A DNA stretch of 11,607 bases. Origin: an uncultured Peptococcaceae bacterium (lineage in GTDB: Bacteria; Bacillota; Peptococcia; Peptococcales; Peptococcaceae). A model generated the notes under the pieces. It made no database searches. It had not been told where the DNA came from and saw nothing but the letters and a program-made list of their open reading frames with translations. Where the stretch lies: contig CABVBB010000025.1 of assembly GCA_902496505.1 (NCBI GenBank), positions 1 to 11,607 on the forward strand, given 5' to 3'. Every line of letters starts with the position of its first letter. Positions within the stretch are counted from its first letter, which is position 1. This document shows, one piece after another, positions 6,288-11,607 of the stretch. The translations under genes were made by a program, and so were the position numbers.

Positions 6288-7121
6288 TCACTGCACCTCC
6301 CCGACTAATTCCCGACCCATTATCTCTGGGATGCGGGAATTGACTTCCAGTTCCAGACGGAAGCGGTTATTGTCCTCTTCCACCCGCACCGGATAATCCA
6401 ACAGATCTGTGATGACTTCTGTGGTGAAAAGTTCCTTAGTCACGCCTTGTTTATAGACGCGGCCGTTTTTGAGCAGCAGGCAATGGTCAAAGTCCGCCAA
6501 GATCTCGTCCGTATAGTGCGTAACGAAGATGATGGTCATATCCGTATGCTCAGCCAGTTTCTGCACCGTGTTGAGCAGATATTCCCGGGCAAAAACGTCC
6601 AGGCCGGTGCTGGGCTCATCCAAAACCAAGATCTCTGGATCAGCGAACAGCGCTCGTGCGATGAGCACGTCCTGTCTTTCGCCCTTAGACAGCAGGTCGA
6701 ACGTATAATCCGACTTGCTCGCCAGTCTGAGCTCTTTTAAAAGCGCCTTAGCCTTGATCAGATCAGCATTGGTCACATCATAATCAATGCCGATGGTGCC
6801 AAATTTGCCGGATAAAACGATATCCAGCACTTTTTCGCTGTTTAAGCATTTGTCAAAAAACGAACTGCTGACCCAGCCGATCTTTTGGCGGAACTTGAAA
6901 ATATTTTCCGCAGAATACTCCTCGCCGAACACCAGCACCTTACCGCTGGTATGGGCCTTAAAACCGGCTGCGATGCTCAAAAGCGTCGTCTTGCCCGAGC
7001 CATTGGTGCCGAATACCACCCAATGCTCGCCCTTCTTGACTTCCCAGTCTACATCCTTTAAAAGGTAGCGGTAGCCTACTTTGCAGCAGAGCTTCTGGGT
7101 CTTGATGACTGTCTCTTCCAC
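6288..7121 (-). CDS. Stand-alone ABC ATPase, YlmA/ModF-like
   Basis: A single ABC nucleotide-binding domain of 277 residues with no membrane segment and no permease gene nearby. Walker A is GTNGSGKT (38-45), the signature is LSKGERQ (144-150, in place of LSGGQ), Walker B is ILVLDEP (164-170), the D-loop GLD follows, and the switch His is 202 (THYTDE). The usual Q-loop glutamine is missing: the segment reads IGWVSSSFF (81-89). The phrase GEHWVVFGTNGSGKTTLL and the SSS segment resemble the B. subtilis YlmA and E. coli ModF group, whose roles are poorly known. Residues after 245 form a short extra tail. The start is GTG 7121 with AGGGGTGAG upstream, 15 bases after the zinc-ribbon gene. Its partner is more likely a soluble protein than a transporter; that is inference. 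Confidence 0.88.
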   Translation of the reverse strand: MEETVIKTQKLCCKVGYRYLLKDVDWEVKKGEHWVVFGTNGSGKTTLLSIAAGFKAHTSGKVLVFGEEYSAENIFKFRQKIGWVSSSFFDKCLNSEKVLDIVLSGKFGTIGIDYDVTNADLIKAKALLKELRLASKSDYTFDLLSKGERQDVLIARALFADPEILVLDEPSTGLDVFAREYLLNTVQKLAEHTDMTIIFVTHYTDEILADFDHCLLLKNGRVYKQGVTKELFTTEVITDLLDYPVRVEEDNNRFRLELEVNSRIPEIMGRELVGEVQ

Positions 7122-7136
7122 AATAGCTCACCCCTT

Positions 7137-7556
7137 TTAAAAGTCCTCCGGCAAATCGGCTTCATCCATGATCAGCCGTTCACCGATCAGTGTTTTGTCC
7201 ACATTGACCGGTACGGTAAAGCCGTTGCGGTCGATATGGCCCAAGTTTTTGTAACCCCAGGCGATGATCTCCGAGACCTTGGCCACCTTCATGGACCGGG
7301 TCTTTTCATTGTCGTCCAGATCGCTGAAGGCATTGAAGCCGATCTCATCGACAAAGTATTTGGCCGCCAAATAGATCTCCTGCTCCACACCGTATTCGAT
7401 ACGGTTGCATTGCTTGCAGAACAATTCTACCCGCGCATCCTCCACATCACCGTAGACGATGCGTCTGAGCGTCAATTCACCCCCGCAGTATTTGCAGCAG
7501 CAGCGTTTCGCTCTGCTCTTGAGTTCTTCCATGCGGCTCGTTTGTGCTTCATTCAT
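7137..7556 (-). CDS. Small zinc-ribbon protein of unknown function
   Basis: A 139-residue cytoplasmic protein. Four cysteines in two pairs, C21-K-Y-C24 and C47-K-Q-C50, form a likely zinc ribbon, with two extra cysteines at 19-20. The ribbon is followed by a region with no family I recognise (IYLAAKYFVDEIGFNAF, then a Lys/Asp-rich turn), and an acidic tail (DEADLPEDF). ATG 7556 has GGAGGAGGT 9 bases upstream. It is the first gene of a three-gene operon with the stand-alone ABC ATPase and the 310-residue protein. A ribbon of this kind can bind nucleic acid or protein; nothing in the sequence decides which. Confidence 0.85.
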   Translation of the reverse strand: MNEAQTSRMEELKSRAKRCCCKYCGGELTLRRIVYGDVEDARVELFCKQCNRIEYGVEQEIYLAAKYFVDEIGFNAFSDLDDNEKTRSMKVAKVSEIIAWGYKNLGHIDRNGFTVPVNVDKTLIGERLIMDEADLPEDF

Positions 7557-7591
7557 AACTACGTGACCTCCTCCAAGACATCATTGGTATA

Positions 7592-7624
7592 AGCATAGCA
7601 TATTTCAAATAGGCGGGGAATCAA
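7592..7624 (-). promoter_or_regulatory. Candidate promoter of the zinc-ribbon/ABC operon
   Basis: On the minus strand TTGATT (7624-7619) is followed after 16 bases by TATGCT (7602-7597). A second TATGCT at 7597-7592 is preceded by TG in the extended -10 position. Either would put the transcript start 25-35 bases before ATG 7556. Confidence 0.45.
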
Positions 7625-7857
7625 CGATTTATTGCTGATTTTCATCCGCTGTCGCCATTTTGTTGAAGCGACGCTCGCCTGCTTATCCGCAGATGCTGAT
7701 TTGTTATTGTCTTCATAACTGATTATTATACTACTTTTCTACCTGCCAAACAAGTCTTGATTTTCTGTTAGCATCTGAATTGCCATCAGAAGCCGACTTA
7801 GCCGCGCAAAACAAATACAGATGATCTATGAAATTTTTTAGCGCCAATTATAGCCGC
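7625..7857. other. Intergenic region between divergent units, no gene seen
   Basis: This AT-richer stretch lies between the leftward zinc-ribbon operon and the rightward radical SAM gene. I checked every frame on both strands for a small Cys-rich peptide that could be the substrate of the maturase and found only open stretches of 24 codons or fewer, none rich in Cys. No strong hairpin is evident. Confidence 0.6.
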
Positions 7858-7885
7858 TTGTCATTTATGCATGCTATGTTATAAT
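7858..7885 (+). promoter_or_regulatory. Promoter of the radical SAM maturase gene
   Basis: TTGTCA (7858-7863), a 16-base spacer and a perfect TATAAT (7880-7885), with TG in the extended -10 position (7877-7878). This is the strongest-looking sigma-70 type promoter in the window. The GTG start follows 42 bases later. Confidence 0.8.
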
Positions 7886-7927
7886 AAACCGATGACTATC
7901 AATTTATAGAAAGAAGCTGATCATTCC

Positions 7928-9307
7928 GTGGAAACTTTGGATTTTAACCGGATACATAAATTTCAATTCGATGACCTGCGCATCCTGATCGATATCAACA
8001 GCGGCTCGCTGCATGTGATCGACGAGATGACCTGGGATTTTCTCGACCTCTTGGCGGACAAGCCTTGGGAAGAGGCTGTCTATGCTTTGGCTGAGCGTTA
8101 TGGCCGTGCTGAAGCGTTGGAATTGGCTGGCGAAATGGAGACGCTTATTGCAAACGGCCAGCTTTTCAGCGACGATGCCGAGATCAAGAGTTATGTTCCG
8201 CACACTGAGCCTTTGGTCAAGGCTATCTGCCTGCACATGGCCCATGACTGCAACCTGCGCTGCAGCTACTGCTTCGCCGATACCGGCGCTTACGGCGGTC
8301 CTCGGGGGCTGATGTCTCTGGAAGTGGGCAAGAAAGCGCTGGACTTTTTGATCCAGTCCTCCAAGCACCGCCAGCATATCGAAGTCGATTTCTTCGGCGG
8401 CGAACCGCTGCTCAATTTTGACGTGTGCAAAGAATTGGTGGCCTACGGCAAAGAGCAAGGCAAGCTGCACAACAAAATTTTTAAATTCACCCTGACCACC
8501 AACGGTGTTCTCTTGACCGATGAGGTTCAGAAATTCTTGAATGACGAAGGCATCAGCGCTGTGCTCAGTCTGGACGGCCGCAAGGAGACCAACGACCGCA
8601 TGCGCCGTTTCCCCAACGGCAGCGGTTCCTACGATATCATCGTCGGCAAATTCCAAGACTTCGTCAAGACCCGCCAAGGCCAGGAATATTACCTGCGCGG
8701 CACCTACACCCACAACAATTTGGATTTCGCCGCCGATGTGGCGCATATGGTCGATGACCTGGGCTTCCGTGAATTATCCATGGAACCCGTCGTCGCTGAA
8801 GCCAAATATGATTACGCTTTAAAAGAAGAAGATCTGCCTCTCCTCTGTCAGCAGTACGACGAACTGACCCGCCATTATTTACAGCATGATGAGAGCGGTG
8901 ACGGCTACAACTTCTTCCATTTCAACGTTGACCTCGGCCACGGTCCCTGCCTGCCCAAGCGCCTCTCCGGCTGCGGCTCCGGCCATGACTATCTGGCCGT
9001 CAGCCCCGAAGGCGATCTTTATCCCTGCCACCAATTCGTCGGCGACCCCAAGTTCAAAGTCGGTACGGTCTTTGACGGCATCACTGTGCCGGAGATCTGC
9101 TCCGAGTTCCAGTCCAGCCACGTGCTTTCCAAACCGACCTGCATGCAGTGCTGGGCGCGCTTTTATTGCAGCGGTGGCTGCCACGCCAATAATCTCCGCT
9201 ACGGCGGCAGTCTCAAAGAGCCCTACCAAATGGGCTGCACCCTCCAGAAAAAGCGCCTGGAATGCGCCATTTATCTGCAAGTCAAAAAAATGCTGCGCCA
9301 GCAGTAA
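7928..9307 (+). CDS. Radical SAM/SPASM peptide maturase, SCIFF maturase-like
   Basis: A 459-residue enzyme of the family that makes thioether (sactionine-type) crosslinks in the SCIFF peptide, such as CteB. Residues about 8-90 form a peptide-binding RRE-like domain (IHKFQFDDLRILIDINSGSL). The radical SAM cluster is C108-x3-C112-x2-C115, followed by FFGGEPL (155-161). The SPASM region carries Cys 341, 349, 367, 405, 408, 414, 418, 437 and 446 in the order expected for two auxiliary iron-sulfur clusters (GPCLPKRLSGCGSG, DLYPCHQF, CMQCWARFYCSGGC). Length and motifs fit the family throughout. The start is GTG 7928, with a weak AAGAAG site; a stop lies in frame at 7907-7909, so no earlier start is possible. 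No precursor gene lies beside it, which is unusual for the family. It is a monocistronic unit with its own promoter and terminator. Confidence 0.92.
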   Translation: METLDFNRIHKFQFDDLRILIDINSGSLHVIDEMTWDFLDLLADKPWEEAVYALAERYGRAEALELAGEMETLIANGQLFSDDAEIKSYVPHTEPLVKAICLHMAHDCNLRCSYCFADTGAYGGPRGLMSLEVGKKALDFLIQSSKHRQHIEVDFFGGEPLLNFDVCKELVAYGKEQGKLHNKIFKFTLTTNGVLLTDEVQKFLNDEGISAVLSLDGRKETNDRMRRFPNGSGSYDIIVGKFQDFVKTRQGQEYYLRGTYTHNNLDFAADVAHMVDDLGFRELSMEPVVAEAKYDYALKEEDLPLLCQQYDELTRHYLQHDESGDGYNFFHFNVDLGHGPCLPKRLSGCGSGHDYLAVSPEGDLYPCHQFVGDPKFKVGTVFDGITVPEICSEFQSSHVLSKPTCMQCWARFYCSGGCHANNLRYGGSLKEPYQMGCTLQKKRLECAIYLQVKKMLRQQ

Positions 9308-9322
9308 TATCCCTCAAACAGC

Positions 9323-9364
9323 AAAAGACCAGCCTCGGAGCCATTGCCGAAGCTGGTCTTTTTT
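9323..9364 (+). terminator. Intrinsic terminator after the radical SAM gene
   Basis: AAAAGACCAGC (9323-9333) pairs with GCTGGTCTTTT (9352-9362); an inner TCGG/CCGA helix lengthens the stem, and a run of six T follows. It lies 15 bases after the stop codon. Confidence 0.93.
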
Positions 9365-9504
9365 GGGGCTTGATCACAAACGCCAAATACCATAAACGCT
9401 CCATAGACCGAGCGCTCCTCACATTTTCATCACAATTCGACCGTATAATAAGCTCGTCTCAAATGCCCAAAGCTTATATATATGCTTGTATTCATGACAA
9501 AATG

Positions 9505-9521
9505 GTAACACAATGGTTACA
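9505..9521 (-). promoter_or_regulatory. WalR (YycF)-type box upstream of the M23 peptidase gene
   Basis: On the minus strand TGTAAC-N5-TGTTAC matches the WalR consensus TGTWAH-N5-TGTWAH at every fixed position. WalRK is the essential two-component system of Bacillota that controls cell-wall hydrolase genes, and the gene downstream is a wall hydrolase. The box ends 16 bases before the -35. It is written here from consensus only; a WalR protein is not in this window. Confidence 0.5.
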
Positions 9522-9537
9522 ATCCACGGCCAAACCT

Positions 9538-9565
9538 TTTACTTTCTGGTAAATTGTGTTACAAT
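9538..9565 (+). promoter_or_regulatory. Promoter of the M23 peptidase gene
   Basis: TTTACT (9538-9543), a 16-base spacer and TACAAT (9560-9565), with TG in the extended -10 position (9557-9558). The -10 lies inside ATTGTGTTAC (9553-9562), which is the perfect inverted copy of GTAACACAAT (9505-9514) from the WalR-like box. Confidence 0.65.
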
Positions 9566-9609
9566 GACCGAGGTTGTGAAAATGTTAGCTTTACATAGGA
9601 AAGGTGGCG

Positions 9610-9648
9610 ATGAGCAGATTTTCTGACGATTATCTGCAGAGCGTATGA
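9610..9648 (+). CDS. Possible 12-codon leader peptide overlapping the M23 start
   Basis: ATG 9610 follows AGGAAAGG and encodes MSRFSDDYLQSV, ending at TGA 9646-9648. That stop overlaps the ATG of the peptidase gene as ATGA. The peptidase start has almost no ribosome binding site of its own, so translation of the leader may be what delivers ribosomes to it. The peptide itself shows no known motif. It could also be a chance short frame. Confidence 0.4.
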   Translation: MSRFSDDYLQSV

Positions 9649-11030
9649 AACAAGAATCGATATTCCGTAAGTTTTATAGTTGGCTCAAAGCACAACATAC
9701 TGAGAAATATTTTGGAGCTGGCTTAGTAGTCGTAGCAGCGATCGTTCTTTTGTCCTTCCTGTCGATGAATACCTGTTATGAGGTCACCGTTGACGGCAGA
9801 TCGATCGGCTATGTCAGCAGTACAGCAACCTTTGATACCGCGATGCATACAGCGCAGGAAGCCAAAGAAGCTTCCGTCGCCCTGCCTCTGACTGGTGTTT
9901 ACAACACCGTCGGCGCAGAAAAAGTTCACGTTTTATTTGCACCAAAGATGACCACCGAAGAGTTGACAGCTGCTCTGGAAAATGATTTGGAATGGCTGAC
10001 CGCAGGCACCTGCCTGAACATCAACAATGGTGAAAGTCAATTCGTTCTGCCGAATGAAGCAGAGTGCCAAAAGGTGCTGGACACCTTGATGGCCGAAAAT
10101 ACCGTTTCCGACCCTAATGTTATTGTCAAATCCATGGATTTTGTGCAGGACGTCCGCACAGAGAACTCCAATGTCCGCATCAGCCAGCTGCAAAGCGCTG
10201 ATGAAGTCTTAGCCGCTGTCAAAGCCGGCAAAGAAGCCGTCCAGATCCATGAAGTCGTTGAGGGCGAGTCCCTCTGGTCTATCGCTACCAGCAATGGTCT
10301 GACGGTGGACGAGCTGAAAGCTCTCAATCCTCAGCTGCAGACAGAGCGTTTGCAGATCGGTCAGGAATTGACCCTCAATTCCGTTCAGCCTCTGCTGAGC
10401 GTTCGCCTGACCAAAGAAGTCACTGTTGAAGAAAGTATCGCTTATGCCACTCAGACCGAAGAGACTGCATCGCTTTTACGCGGTGAAAAAGAAGTCAAAG
10501 TCGCCGGTCAAGAAGGCAAAAAGCTGGTCACTTATAATATCACCGAAGCCAATGGCGTGACCTTAGAAAAGGATGTGCTCAATGAAGTCGTCCTGCAAGA
10601 GCCTGTCACCCAAGTGGTTTCCCAAGGTACCTCTACCTTAGCTGTCGCTTCTCGTGGCAGCACCGGCCCCTTATCCTGGCCGAAAACCGGTAAGATCAAT
10701 TCTCCCTATGGTTCCAGAAGTCGTGGTTTCCACACGGGCATCGATATTTCCGCACGGACCGGCGATCCGATCAAAGCAGCTGCTGGCGGCAAGATCGTTA
10801 CTGCAGGCTGGACCGGAAGTTATGGTTATTGTGTCGTCATCGATCACAACAATGGCTTGAAAACGCGTTATGCGCATCTTTCCAAAGTACAGTGCTCCGT
10901 TGGGCAGACCGTCCAGCGTGGTGAACAAGTCGGCTTAGCTGGCAGCACTGGCAACAGCACTGGTCCGCATCTGCATTTTGAAGTCATCGTCAATGGCGAG
11001 ACCAAGAACCCGATGAATTACCTCAACTAG
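9645..11030 (+). CDS. Membrane-anchored LysM-G5-M23 peptidase (cell-wall hydrolase)
   Basis: A 461-residue peptidoglycan endopeptidase. One membrane segment at about 23-41 (YFGAGLVVVAAIVLLSFLS) follows a basic amino end, giving an inside-to-outside anchor. Outside lie a region of unknown fold (42-200), a LysM domain for glycan binding (201-245, IHEVVEGESLWSIATSNGLT), a G5 domain (about 250-325), and the M23 catalytic domain (about 340-461). The zinc site is complete: His363 and Asp367 in HTGID, His444 in HLHFE, with His411 (YAHLS) and His442 as catalytic histidines. ATG 9645 is the only good start, since an in-frame stop sits at 9624. Its ribosome binding site is weak and the 12-codon leader overlaps it. 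A WalR-like box upstream fits control by cell-wall signals. Likely job: cutting crosslinks during growth or division. Confidence 0.93.
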   Translation: MKQESIFRKFYSWLKAQHTEKYFGAGLVVVAAIVLLSFLSMNTCYEVTVDGRSIGYVSSTATFDTAMHTAQEAKEASVALPLTGVYNTVGAEKVHVLFAPKMTTEELTAALENDLEWLTAGTCLNINNGESQFVLPNEAECQKVLDTLMAENTVSDPNVIVKSMDFVQDVRTENSNVRISQLQSADEVLAAVKAGKEAVQIHEVVEGESLWSIATSNGLTVDELKALNPQLQTERLQIGQELTLNSVQPLLSVRLTKEVTVEESIAYATQTEETASLLRGEKEVKVAGQEGKKLVTYNITEANGVTLEKDVLNEVVLQEPVTQVVSQGTSTLAVASRGSTGPLSWPKTGKINSPYGSRSRGFHTGIDISARTGDPIKAAAGGKIVTAGWTGSYGYCVVIDHNNGLKTRYAHLSKVQCSVGQTVQRGEQVGLAGSTGNSTGPHLHFEVIVNGETKNPMNYLN

Positions 11031-11064
11031 AACATTTTCCCGCGCTTTCCCGGCGCAATTCGAT

Positions 11065-11139
11065 AACAGGTGTCAGCCCAAATCCCCCCTCTACGGTCCC
11101 CCCTCGACCGCCCCGATTTTGGCTGATGCCTGTTTTTTT
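11065..11139 (+). terminator. Intrinsic terminator with long C-rich loop
   Basis: AACAGGTGTCAGCC (11065-11078) pairs with GGCTGATGCCTGTT (11121-11134) over 14 bp with two G-U pairs, and AAATC/GATTT extends the stem. Seven T follow. The loop (11084-11114) is very C-rich, with runs of six, six and four C, and contains a second small hairpin CGGTC/GACCG. It lies 34 bases after the peptidase stop. Confidence 0.88.
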
Positions 11140-11213
11140 GCTGCTTAAAAAAGCCCTTCACCCTCAGCTGATATTTTATTTCACAAGCGCAAATTAATGG
11201 TGCATTTTTCTAG

Positions 11214-11241
11214 GGGATATGCGATAATATAACCGTATCCC
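11214..11241 (+). promoter_or_regulatory. Candidate trxB promoter within an inverted repeat
   Basis: TGCGATAAT (11220-11228) is an extended -10 with no clear -35 (GTGCAT at 17 bases); TATAAC (11228-11233) is an alternative. GGGATA (11214-11219) and TATCCC (11236-11241) form a perfect 6-bp inverted repeat around it, which would suit an operator. The region from here to the ATG at 11369 holds no gene; it contains a palindrome ATGGATCCAT (11293-11302) and a second weak extended -10 (11324-11332). Confidence 0.35.
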
Positions 11242-11350
11242 TGTATGCATTCCCTGCGGCCTGAAGGCGCGGTCAAGTGCTTGGCTTGGGATATGGATCC
11301 ATCTGTTTTTTCCACCATATATATGCTATACAGCAGTTTCTGTTGTTTAA

Positions 11351-11607
<257 letters not shown>

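Noticed and set aside
7687..7879. Short frames as candidate SCIFF precursors
   Set aside because: All are under 25 codons and contain at most two cysteines; none has the spacing of a six-Cys peptide.
7904..8746. A 280-codon open frame on the minus strand
   Set aside because: It is antisense to the well-supported radical SAM gene, whose motifs are complete; the frame is open only because of codon bias.
9470..9489. Hairpin AAGC-AT-rich-GCTT as an operator or terminator
   Set aside because: The arms are only four to five bases and the rest is plain TA repeat; no T run follows.

Overview
The window looks like chromosomal DNA of a low-to-medium GC Bacillota. The reasons are strong AGGAGG-type ribosome binding sites, a split glycine dehydrogenase (gcvPA separate), a tandem glycine riboswitch, a six-Cys radical SAM peptide maturase of the type found in Clostridia, a LytTR/DUF3021 pair, and a LysM-G5-M23 wall hydrolase. 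GC is near 50 percent by eye and coding is moderately GC-rich, so a Negativicutes or Clostridia member is my guess; the exact taxon cannot be fixed from the sequence alone. I see no phage, transposon, CRISPR, tRNA or rRNA.

Layout. (1) Positions 1-2311, minus strand: the glycine cleavage operon gcvT-gcvH-gcvPA (gcvPA runs off the left edge), preceded by a promoter and a tandem glycine riboswitch whose second aptamer shares bases with an intrinsic terminator. (2) Positions 2391-5277, plus strand: a LytTR DNA-binding regulator, a DUF3021 membrane protein, an ABC-2 type ATPase and its permease. The permease is broken by a one-base frameshift. Two promoters in this region, one before the regulator and one before the ATPase, carry the same operator geometry to the base. 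(3) A bidirectional terminator at 5286-5331 separates this block from a minus-strand three-gene operon (7556 down to 5354): a zinc-ribbon protein, a stand-alone ABC ATPase of the YlmA/ModF kind, and an unrecognised 310-residue protein with an internal duplication. (4) Positions 7858-9364, plus strand: a SCIFF-maturase-like radical SAM/SPASM enzyme with its own promoter and terminator, but without the small Cys-rich precursor usually beside it. (5) Positions 9505-11139: an M23 peptidase gene with a WalR-type box, a promoter, a 12-codon leader that overlaps its start, and an unusual C-rich terminator. (6) Positions 11369-11607: the 5' end of a thioredoxin-reductase-type flavoprotein gene.

How the parts work together. 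The gcv genes degrade glycine and appear to be switched on by glycine through the riboswitch. The LytTR regulator probably controls both itself with its membrane partner and the ABC exporter, through matching operators. The strongest new-looking observations are this duplicated operator architecture, the orphan SCIFF maturase, the membrane-free ABC/zinc-ribbon operon, and the WalR-like box with coupled leader at the wall hydrolase gene.
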